From assembly GCA_949775045.1 (NCBI GenBank), contig OX459105.1:3166686-3230685 (forward strand): 64,000 nt of DNA, given 5' to 3'. The notes beneath the pieces are model-generated. The model was not told the origin of the DNA. It ran no database searches and saw only the letters and a list, made by a program, of their open reading frames with translations. Position numbers and translations under genes: made by a program. Each line of letters begins with the position of its first letter. Within the stretch, counting starts at the first letter, position 1. The stretch is from Metridium senile. Its lineage: Eukaryota > Cnidaria > Anthozoa > Actiniaria > Metridiidae. Of the stretch, positions 47,501 to 59,500 are shown one piece after another.

Positions 47501-50500
47501 CCCGAATACTCCCCGATTTGCACCCCGATGGCACCCCGAATGCTCCCCGAATGCACGCCCGAATGCACCCCGAATGCACCCCGATTTGCACCCCGATTCG
47601 CTTCCCGAATGCACCCCGATTCGCTCCCCCCTCTGCACCCCTGCACCCCCTAGCACCCCGGGGGTATAATTCCATCCCTCTCCTACTACTATTATTAAAA
47701 AATCATTCCAGTTGTCAATTAGCTTACCTTCAGAGTCTGTCTTGAAAGTCTTTGTGTTACTCCATGGTCCCTTACCAAGTTTACTCACTGCCTTGACAGA
47801 AACATTATATGATGTACAAACTGATAGACTGCTGATTGTATGACTGGTAGCTGTGTGTGATACACTGATAGTCTTTGTTGTATCATTGTTCCAATATTTT
47901 ATCACATATGTTTGTATACTGGCCTGAGATACTTTCAAAGATGGTTGACTCCAACGGACAACCGCTGACTTGCTGAGGATACTTCCAACAGTAGATAATG
48001 AAAAAGCAGATGGATATTCTGATAAACAAAATATATATAAAGTAAACTAGAGAAAGTTTTACCATTTTTGAATGCTTCTTAGTTCCGCTTCTAAGTTCAA
48101 CATATAGTAATGTCTATGTATTACTCCATGGTCCCTCACCAAGTTTACTCACTGCCTTGGTATAAACATTTTATGATGTACAAACTGATAAACGGCTGAA
48201 GGTATGATTAGTAGGTTGGTATGGTACACTGATAGTGTTTGTTGTACCACTATTCCAATAATTATTTTAAGTTCCACTCAGAAAGATAGAAAACTTACCA
48301 AGGTTTACTAGAACCTCTGCACCTTTGATAGAATCTGCACTAATATTATATTTTGCATATTTTGCTCTGCATACAAAAACGTTTCTGCATGTCACATTTG
48401 TACACCTTAGTGAAATAAAAAAATCAAAATATTAAATATAAAAAGCACAAAAAGATTTAAGGCTATGACAAATCAAAACCCCTAAAAACATATAAAATAA
48501 TGCTGGTAGATAAAAACTCCTTAAATGACTACAATTGATAGCACTATAAATTGATGATTAGGTTTGTCACCATGACGACAGCATCATAATTGATGATAAC
48601 AACCCTAACTGATGACGACATTGACAAATGACATCGTCAATTGACAAAACTTTCAACTGATAACACCACCAACTCATGACACCACCGACTGGCATCACAA
48701 ACTGATGACAAAACTATACGATGGCAATATCATCACTCTACTGTACTTACTGGTAAGTGTTGACTACATCATCTGCACTGGTGAAGTTTACTCGTAACAC
48801 AGACTTGACAGAGCTAGGAGTACGTGTTATACCACCAGACAGATTTGTTACATCACTACCACCAGAATACCAGTCAATGTACTGAATCAATGGTTCCTGG
48901 ACCTTACATTCCAAGTCAACGTAACTACTGAATGCTGCTGTAAGGATTTTGTTGGATATCGCTTTTATTTCTGGAGGTGAGGCTGAAAATGTCAATGCAA
49001 TCAGATATCATGAAAAATATTTTAATATTTCTTTTTAAGAATATTAAATAAAACAGAGGTTCATTTAATTCCGACTAGAACATCTAAACCCGACCTTTGG
49101 GGTCAAACTACTAATTATTAACCACAAAAATTACTTATGGCTGGGTACAAAAGCGAGAATGTCCTAATGGCTAGGGAATAATAAGGACTCGTACCTTCAG
49201 CTTACTCAATGATTAGAAGATTAAATTGTAACGACCTTTCTATTTGGCAGGCGATCGTAGAACACCTAACAATCAGGGGAATTTACGAAAAAAGTTTCAA
49301 CCGCATCTCTTTCGTAAGTGAGTATGTCAATTATGCAAGTTAATCAATTAAACTACCCTGCCAGCGGCAGAGGAATTTTTTTCACGATTTTACTAGTACT
49401 TATATCCTTTTTATCTATAACTAAATCTTTGAAACCAATTACATAATTATACTTACGACATTGGCATCCAAACAGTTCTATTCTCAAACATATAGCAGTA
49501 TTCCAGGACTGTGGATAGACTCTAACATATCTGACTGTGACTGGATGACTGAACCATCTAACAACAATGCTAGTCCTGTCAGAATTGCCTTGAAATACCT
49601 GTATTGAATAAAGCATTGAATAGAACAGAGTGAATAGTTGCAAAAACATTACCTCATTAAAGGAAATTAACGCTCGGACATATTAACATAACTTAAATTC
49701 ACGCGACCTAAATTAACGCGATTCAGAGGGGAAAATGCTTTCAAATGAAGAAAATTAATGCGAAAAGGGGATAAACATTTTTAAAGGAAGGAAATTGATC
49801 GAACTCGATCGAGCCAAATAACAAATCAAAACAAAATTTTATTAACAGCTGCAAAGTTATTTGACGTGGCATAAACAAACGACAAACGTGATAGCCTAAG
49901 TCAGTAAATATCCATGCTCAGCCAGTCTCTTTATCAGAAGATTCGAGTAGTGACGATAAGATAGACCCGGAGGATGCACTGTAATATGCGGGTCATTTCA
50001 TATTCTTGTAGATGCTGGATAAAAAATAAAGTAGTGTTATTTAAATTAACATCCAACTTTATCATTTACGTTTTAATTAACGTTAGAGGAAATTTTCGCG
50101 ACCTAAATTAACGGGAATTTCTAAAATTAGTGTTAAATAGGTGAAGCGTTAATTTCCTATAATAATGTAGTTCAGTACCATTAACTCTTTCCCTACTGCG
50201 CCTTTAAAAACCAGTCCCTCAGGACTGGTGACTTCAAAAAATTGTAGCTTTCTCGCTTTGAAAGTCATGGCTCTAATATATAGTTAACTGTGTTGCCTGG
50301 TAATTAAGTTCCACAACATCTGACACTTAATTGATCGACTGAGATCCGTATTTATAAACTACAGAGTCCTTTGTGTTAAGGTGAACGTTAAAATGTGCGT
50401 TTTTGCGCCATAGAACAACCTCGATAAACGTCAGTTTTCACCTCTGATTTTTATACCAATAATATCATTTAAAAAGCAAAATTCGGCATTCACAGAACAC

Positions 50501-53500
50501 ATTAGCACCAGCTCTTTTGATTTCTTAATTTTTTATGATCTAACATCTTCCACGAGCCGCACAACAGCCGTTTCTTTTAGCCTACTAACGCCAAAACGCG
50601 TTTCTCCATTTAATAACGAAAAGCATTGTGGGTAATTATGCAAATCATCGACAGCACATGGCCCAGACCACAATTCTTTATAGATTTTTTATAAGTGCCC
50701 AGTCACCCGCTCCAACCGAACAAAAATTGCACCGATTGCCATCTTTATAAGGCGAAAATCACCAAAATTGCCTTGGTTGGTTCTGGTATCTACTACAAGA
50801 CGACCAGGAAAGCGATTTTACTCCAACGACGCCATTGTCAATAGACATAGCTGCTGGCGCTATTTTCTTTGTAAAATCGTCTTCCACCTTCGAATTCGTC
50901 CAAAAGAGCGTCTCCACCACCTAGAAAAACTTAATGATGCATGACTAGGGGCTCTTGTAGTAGCAAATGACTGAAAAAAGCACTTAGAAACTGGATTTTA
51001 GCTCAATTCAGGGTCGAAGTGTTGACTCGGAATCTGACGAGCTAAAATCCGCAAGGCGTTCCTAGAACCCTTGAGCCATCGGTAATTCGAAACAGCAACA
51101 GTTTCTCTGACAACGCCTTATTTGGAATTGAAATCGATTTTTTTTACTTTTCGCATTAAAAACAGTCAAAAATCCAATAATAGTCTCCGTAGGCAAAGAG
51201 TTAAGCAATATAAAGACCTCTTAAGATTTAATGATTAAAATCATTTTAAAAATATCACGAGAAGAACATATTATTGAAGAAAATAATCCGACCAGCTATT
51301 TTGACCTCTATCCTTCAGCAATGTGGAGGTTTCTAATACAAAATGCCTGCAATTTACAAAACTGGTTTCAAAAGGCTTTTCAAAGCTAAGAGCCTGTTGT
51401 TTTATTATCAAATATATAGTTTGTGTACATACGTATATTAAGCACTATAACTTAAAATATATTTTACAAAAAATAGAAACATTTCCTCTACAGTGTAAAA
51501 GTACTAAACAATAAAATCCCGGGGGGGGGGGGGGGGGGGGGTACTCCGCTACGATTTGGGTAGGGGTGTTCCGCTGGGACCCTAAAACAGTTACCCTGTT
51601 TATGACAGAAAAAAACAAATTCTTATACCCTGTTTATGACAAGTGATAAAAATGGGACCCTGTTTATGACAGTTTAGGACCATGTTTATGCCGCAACAAC
51701 GTGCTGAATTTCGCGAAAGACGAAAGACCGCGCTGCTCATCATATTACCTAATTACATACCTGATTATGACAAAAAAAGTAGGAAATTGGGAAATGGGGT
51801 AAATATATATCCTGTTCATGACAGAAAACTAAAAAACCATACCCTGTTTATGACAGAAAGCTCGAAAAACCATACCCTGTTCAGCGGATTATCCCCGTAT
51901 AGTAAAATATATGGGAGTACCCCCCCACCGGAAATAAAATCCTGTCTTCTTGTGATACATTGTTATTCAAATTGTGACCAAGCACATTTCAACCAATGAA
52001 AACTAAAACTATTTCTAGAAAAAAAAAAAATGAATAGAACAAATTAAGATATGCCGTCCCACGAATTTGAATGACAGCAAAGAAGGTGAGCATTATTATT
52101 AGTAATACCTTAGCAGAGGCTTGATCTTCCCTGTAATCATTCCATACACTTCCATCTATACTGTACTTAAGAGTGTAAGTCTTGACCCATTTATCCATAG
52201 TGTGGTCACCCTGTGTAGCTATACCAGTCAATGTAACCATCTTTCCCAGGTCAATCTGTATGTATTCCGTATTAGACGATGTATTACTGCACCATGATGC
52301 ATCACCATAGAGACGACCAAATGATGCAGCATGAGAGCTGTCTGATTTAGACAATGACGTCATCTTTGTATCGTTGACGGATCCACCTTTCTCTACCCCA
52401 AATGGTGACCTACAAGCTTAATGGAAACCATAGTCGATTAATAACTGATTAGCAACAAACAATTTAGGACAATAATGCTTTTTTGTTCCTTTCGATGTGA
52501 TTAACAAAATAGAAAAATTGATAAATCCAAAGGAATACTAAGTACTGGCTCTAACAAGTAACTAACTAACAAGTAATAGGTACAAAAATTTGAGATATAC
52601 AAAATATAAACTGACAAACACAAATATATAAACTCACACATATAATCACACAATATTTGGGAGGAACACTGTAAATATGGAATGATGTAGGTATTAAGTA
52701 TTCTTATATATATCGAATTAAATATAAATGAAATACAAATCCTAAATACAATGAAATAAAGGAAATCAAACTTTCAGAGAGAAACAGAAATCAAAGCAAG
52801 AACCTTTTGGCATTTGATTAATTTGTTTTCAAATAAAATAAATTACAAATGAATATGACAAAAACATATGAGCTTGAGAAGTATTATGAAAAAAACAATT
52901 TAACATGACCATAAAACACTTCAAACTAAAACCACAGCCGTGGAAGATTTTAGAGATCAATGTTGATATCCACAACAATAAAGTTTGATTGATGGATTTA
53001 CATTCTTTTCTGTTGGTTTTGATATATAATATATCAAGTACTTTTTAAAATTGACAATATTTATGCATTAGATATATTTGTACTTACTTGCCGGTACTCC
53101 ATACACATCAACTCTCATTGCTGCAAAACCATTAAACTCTGTTGGGTAAAACCTTAGAAACTTAGTCTTGGTTGGAACAGCCAGGGTAATTCTCACAATG
53201 GTCGTCCTGTCTGTATTGCCAGTAAAAACCTTTGCACGGAATATAAAAATACACTGTCACATATAATTATGTAGTAGCTAGCTAGTGTTTCACATTGAAA
53301 CCACCAATTTTATTCAATTAGTTATTTTCAAAGAATCGATGTTAACTTTCATACACCAAAAGAGTCACAAAATGTGACAATGGAAACAAAAGGCAATGAA
53401 AGGGTTTTTTGAAACACCTTGTGTTCATCTTCTGTTAATAATTTCAGTAAAAGTAATCCAATTATAATATTCTAAGCTTATACTACCAAAACCTGGACCA

Positions 53501-56500
53501 TTAATCTTAATGGAATATTGTAAATTTAACAAATCGCACATAGTTTTTCATTGTCTGTCCTTTTATTGATCATAGATGTCACGCATCGAGCTTCATGCTA
53601 CGGCAAATCACATTGCGAAAATTATCAAATTCAATCACAATGGAAGGCAAAAAAAAACATTTTCATTGAGAAATACAATCAGCATTTTCTTTTCAAAAGG
53701 CTCAGTGAAGTTCTAAAGCATTAAAAGAACGACAAAAACGACCTTAAAACATTTTAAAATCTAGCTTTCAAAAACATGGACAATGACAAAAAATACCGTC
53801 AAAACATTATCAAATCAAAAACATAAACATACAATTTTTTTCAGTTTAAAATATAAATAGCAAATAACGTCATTCACACAAGCGCTATAGGAATGGTTTT
53901 CATCGAAAACGGCTAGCGACAGTTAAAAATTTGACAAAAAAGTTGAAAAATTCCAAAAATAACAATTGAAAAACAATCGATGCAAACATAGTGACATTTA
54001 TTGCAATTTTCTACTTACATTAAGTCAATTCCCATACATATATATAATCTCTCCATAAACATGTTTTATCGGACGTTTTTGGAGGAAAACCTTTCGTGTA
54101 GATCGCAAACTTTCCTATGACTTTGCACAAGTTTTGCGTGACAATATGACGTAATCTATTGTCAATAGCCAAAAATGACGCCATTCCATGTTTCTGTCCT
54201 CTTATTGAACATAGCTCTAAGCCAATCAGCTTGTGAGATTTCACACAAGTGTTGTAAAAAATATCTTATCAACTTTTAAATGTTATTGTACCTTATGTGC
54301 ATTGTTTTCTTGGTAATATCTCCAGTTAACGTTGTCCAGACATATTCTCAGCTTGTATTTCTTGACATATTCATTAGCGGCATGACTATTTCCTTGAGTA
54401 GCAACAGCACATACATACACAACAGAACCAAGGTCTATTTGCAGCCAGTCACCAACATTTGTTGTTTTTGGTTCCCAGGCTTTGGTATTCTTCAGTCTAG
54501 CATAACTGGGTAAATAGCCGCTATGAATATAAGAACTTGCAGAAAATCTGTGATCAGGAATCAAACTAGAATATGGTACACCAATGGACATCTTGGAACA
54601 AACTGAAATACACAACCGAAAATCCTAATTATTTGTATGCTAAATGGATAAGGATAATTTTCAGAATGGTTGTTTGCAAAACTCCCATAGAGTTCTTGCA
54701 TTTGCATTCATGATCAACACATCAGCAATATATAAAGCCTCAACTTGAATCCACTGTTCAAAATCATTTGCAAATAACTGTATTGAATTGAAAAGCGTTT
54801 GGTGTATGAATGAAATAAAGATACATGAGAATAATATCCCCCTGGGACCCATAGTTGCCCTATACTTCATAGTCCGGCTGTGTATCCAACACGCATGTAG
54901 CTATCATAACAGCAATCTCAATAACAACATCAGATATAAACAATGCTTGAAAATTCCTTCCTTCTAACAGTTACAATTATCCTTACCTGTATTCTGTTGC
55001 ACCCCATACAGTTCTGTTCTCATACAACTTGTAGTCCCATAGTCACTCTTAGCATTGATACGGATGTACTGACTGACTGTTCCTTCGTATAACAGATTCT
55101 TAACAATTGTATCAGAATCAGTGTTGCCAACAAAATCCTATGCAAAGAGTTAGAGGTAACAATTAGACTTTTGCAAGGTTCAGTAATCATTGTTGAAAAA
55201 CGTTTGATTGGCAATGATGAAAGGCAAGCATTGGTTTTTCTTTTGCCGCAAGGGTTTTATCAGTTTCAGATATATGAGTTGAGTTTGATGTGTTCTCTCC
55301 CTTGCTGCAATGGTGTTTATCAGTTTATCATTTTTTATGTTTTCTATTATAGCTTGCCACAAGGGTTAAGTTTGTTTGTTAAGGTAGTTCGGGCGTCATA
55401 GATTCTATCGTTAGATCTTTTTGAAACTTCTCATGTAAAAAGAGCAAAGTAAGTTAAGTTCAAAAATAAAATAAAAATAATGGGTCACCGTGCTCGTTTC
55501 GGAGATAAGGGCGGTAGACTGGGGCCCATTTTGGTCATTTTTTGTCGGAATTTGAAACATAAAACGCTATTTATTCTATTTTTCCCGATAACAAACTTTT
55601 CAACAAGCATTTGCAAAAGAAAGACACTTTCCTAACAAACATATTATTGGCCATGTTTTACTCAAGAAAATCCTTTGGGCAAAAAAATACTGCGAAAAGT
55701 ACGTGCATGTCGAGAATTTTGATGCAAAAATAAACTCAAAATGTGAAAAATACCACATTTTGCGCTCGAAAACCATATCATTTTTATTTCACGGAATGAA
55801 GAGTTCTGATAAGGGAAATCCATCTATAAAATAAAAATGGGGTGACACCGCGATCTTTTCCGAGTTATAGCACGAAAACCCTTTAAAATGTATATTTCGT
55901 GAACCTGGTTTTTGTCCGTGCGGGACTGGTAACTAGTTCCCTATAAGATTATCGAAACAAACTTTAACATTTTTTGGTCCGCTAGTATCTCTGGAATCGA
56001 TGTAAAGATAATTATGACCAGTTTAATTCGTAATTCTTTCCCAAAACACTAATTTATGTGACGCATTATAGTTCCAAAAATCGACACTAAAACGACGCGG
56101 ATTTAAACGCGAAAAAATCAAGAATTTAACGAAAAATCTTGATTTCTCGTGAATGCGGGTCTAAAATCAAGAGATTTTTTGCAGAGATGATATGCTTGTC
56201 TTGTGAATGCATAACGTTCCCATGATTTTCAAATCGGAAAATAATAAAAGCTAAAAAACGAAATTATGTGATTACGGCTGGGTCCCGAACTACCTTAAGT
56301 TTGCTTGATGTGTTGTTCTCTCCCTTGCCACAGTTCTCTGATTTACGTGTTGTAAATAATGAATTTACTAATGATAGAGAATGAGTGTGTTGGATACACA
56401 TCAAATAGTATTAGCAACTCAGTTGTGGTGATCTCCATATAGTGACATAATTAAACATTCCCTTTTGTTTATTTACAGGGTGATTAGATAAAAAAAAACT

Positions 56501-59500
56501 ATAGTACCTCAATAGTAGCCAAATAAATAATCAAAATAAAACTACGAAATACCTCAGTAGCATTATTGTGCTTGTAGTCTGTGAATAAGGATCCGTCTGT
56601 TGATGTCTGTATCTGATAAGTCTGTACCCACTGATCTGACTTATGGTCACCCTGTGTCGCTACACCACAAATAATGTAAGGTAAACTCATCTTTACTTGG
56701 AGGGATGGGGACGAGTCTGATGTAGCAGCACACCATGATGACCCTGCTGTGTAGCCAAGCCTACCATTTGATGGAGGAGTACTGGTGTTGTATAGAGATG
56801 ATGATGTCATACTGTTATCAGGTATCTTAGCAATACTGGCAACACCAACAGGTAAAGATTTACAGCTAAAGTCTTTAAAAGATAAAAATGATTAAGAGTG
56901 AATGGTCTGATCCCAGGTGTAATCGATGTAAATGAGGCATGATCGTCCGGGGTGGTGTAGTCTTGAGAAAGACTGATGGTGTTGATGTCTGACGTTTCGA
57001 CAACCTGAGCAGAAGTCATCTTCAGAGTAAAGAAAATGAAAAGACAGCGGTGTTATTTATGTGTCTGGTTCGTCGGTAATGTTGTTGTTGATGCGTGGGT
57101 AGGTGTTAGTCATTGTGTTAGCGGAAAGCTTGAAGTCGTTAATGAGTCTATTGTAGGAAGCCGGTAGTGTTATGCAACGGTTAAGTGGCTTTTGTTCTAA
57201 GCCGGTGTACCAGCTTTCAAGTAGTCGGCGTTGGTGATAGTTGGTGCAATGTGTAGTGGAGGCGGCAGAGTCCAAGTTAATGGAGTGGCCAGTATGTTTG
57301 TGATGTTCCGCAATGTGGTTGTTAGGGTCTTTGTTTTTCGTGGCACGTTTATGTTCAGTTAGTCTCGTGTTCAAATTTCTGCCGGTCTCACCGGTAGGTA
57401 GCGTTACAGTCGGAACAAGCTATTTTGTAAATAGCTCCTTGTCTGTTAATGGGTTCGTCTTTGTCCTTAACGTTAGTCAATAAACTTCTTAATGTCATAG
57501 TAGGCTTGTGAGCAACGCGAATGTTGTAGGGTTGTAATATGCGTTGAATGGTCTCAGAAGTACCTCTGATGTACGGTATGGTGGCAGTGGCTGTGGGTTG
57601 ATTGTCGGTTCTGTCAGTAAGTGAAGTGTTTTTGTGAATGTTTCGTTCGACGAAATCTACATTGTAATTGTTCTTATCGAACACACTTTGCAAATATTCG
57701 TACTCGTCATGAAGTTTTTCAGGTGAATCACAAACACGTTGTGCATGTCGAGTCAAAGTCTTAATAGTGGTAGCTTTGTGTGAGGTGGGATTGTAAGATG
57801 TCTGGTCGAGCAGTCTGTCAGTGTGAGTAGGTTTACGGTATACAGTTGTATGTAAGCGATTGTCAGATTGAGTTACCAAACAGTCTAGAAAAGGTATAGC
57901 ACCATTCTCTTCGATCTCTTTGGTGAACTGTATGTGAGTGTTTTGTTTGTTCAGGTGGTCGTGAAACTCGTTGATGTTGTCAGTAGGTAGTGCAGTGATA
58001 GTGTCGTCAACGTAACGTAACCAAAAGGGTAGTTGTTGTCTGAATGTAGCAAGAGCTTTCTTCTCGAAAAATGATAAAAATGATTATTCAACCATCAAAT
58101 TTAGTCCACTAACCAATATAAATCAGTTAAAATACTTCTTAAAATTTTTACGCTTTTTTGTTTAGTGAAATGATCAAAGATTGCAATTGCCTTTTTATCA
58201 ATGGTTAAAATCAAAATCAATAATCAAAATCAATGTGTCTATTCGCCCTCTGTCACAGGTTTTTAATTTGAGTGGATATATTAAGCAAATAAAAAAGATT
58301 TTGTTTTGGCAAAACGACAGACAAAACAATGAAAAATCACTAGCTAAATGTTTTTACATTTTCCTGTGATTATACCCTAAACATTAATACAAAATATCAA
58401 GACAAGTCAATACCTTTTGCACCAATCCCATACACCTCTACTCGTAATGCCTTGTATCTGTTATATTGTGTTGGTGTAAATCTTATCAGCTTTGCCAGGA
58501 CAGGAATGACCAGATCATTCTTGACAGCAGTATTCCTGTCTGAATTACCCGGAAACAACTATGAAAAAATAACATTTGAAATCATAACAAATTAGAGAGA
58601 GGAGAGTAGAGAAGTAAGTTTCTAGAGATTAGAGTGGAGAGGAGAGCTGAGTAGAGAGTAGCAACTAGGAACAAGAAAAGACTAGACACAACAATAGACT
58701 TGACTAAACACAGAACTTATGGTTGGGTCCTCAATAAAATGTTAAAGATTATTGCTGCGACGGTATCAATTCTCATTTATGTTTTTGTAATTATATACAT
58801 TTAGATTTGGAAACTGCGTGTAGGGTTAAGCTTCAGAACCTTGGAGTATGAAACATTCATGTGATTTTGTGCGCGCACTTCCGGCTAGTATAAGTTAATC
58901 CAAAGCATTTTTATCGCATTGTCAAAAGTTCCAAAATGGCGTCGTTCGAGACGGCTAGTTTCGGCTGCTTCTAATTACTTGGCACCTTTTATGTTTTTGA
59001 TTGACGGCAGCCAAAAACGTATTTTACAACTAGTTGTTGGAATGTCTGTTTTCGCATAAGCCGGAAACTGCAGTAAAAACTTAACTTGGAAAACAAAAGT
59101 TCATGCACTGCTGCTCTATCAGCAATATATAAAAAATAATAAAAACAAAACGCAAATGCCTAACAGTATCCAAAATCGTTGCTGTCTCGAGTCACCATTT
59201 TGGAAGTTTTTGTTTTGACAAACAACCCTTTGCGCGCTTCAAAGAAGATGACAACAGTTTAATTTAACACCTTTTAAAACCCCTGAAGATTTATGTTAAA
59301 CTGGGCTTAACAGCCCCTTACAAACTTTTAAAAATTCATGTTATAGCATAAACAAGAGCTGACTCATCCCATGCCCTTAATCGCTTTCCAGTCATCAATG
59401 AAGTCTGATTATTACCCATTTCTCTACAAACAGTTAATCCACCTTTTACTCCAATGAAGGATTAACATTTTAATTGATAGTAACTTCATGCCTTGTTTAC

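Larger units (their letters stand above)
42462..47690. mobile_element. Giant palindrome carrying tRNA-Tyr genes and a zinc-finger ORF in each arm
   Basis: A 5.2-kb inverted repeat centred near 44,733 with arms of about 2.28 kb, outer end AGTAGTAGGAGAGGGATGG and flanking ATTATT (42456-42461, 47691-47696). Arm contents in mirror order: GGGGTGCATTCGGG-type minisatellite, AACCCCTACAG repeats, an intron-bearing tRNA-Tyr, a 110-residue zinc-finger-like ORF, GGCCAAAAAGGCCAGG repeats, and GGGCC-TTCGGGCTGATTC repeats at the turn. The right arm is about 23 bp longer (minisatellite) and holds a 663-bp insertion (45028-45690). Located in a gene B intron between the first and second FN3 domains; absent from A. 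Confidence 0.88.
32639..48018 (-). other. Gene B region: seven FN3 domains
   Basis: Exons 48018-47728; 42282-42221 plus 38590-38368; 37382-37089; 36885-36592; 35736-35446; 34627-34310; 33112-33006 plus 32840-32639. The third and fourth domains are a recent tandem exon duplication (both 294 nt, differing in a few residues such as KYCSGTST versus KDCRGTST). Phase 1-1 boundaries allow the extra module without frame change. Confidence 0.87.

Noticed and set aside
42490..47665. CRISPR-like array suggested by regular short repeats
   Set aside because: Repeats are contiguous without unique spacers, and this is a eukaryotic genome.
42462..47690. Palindrome as pure assembly artefact
   Set aside because: Arms differ in minisatellite length and only one carries the 663-bp insertion; ends are flanked by a short direct repeat. 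Still worth a long-read check.
47294..47938. 214-residue frame joining FN3 sequence to Gly-Arg repeats
   Set aside because: A true FN3 exon (48018-47728) read past its donor site into the palindrome minisatellite.
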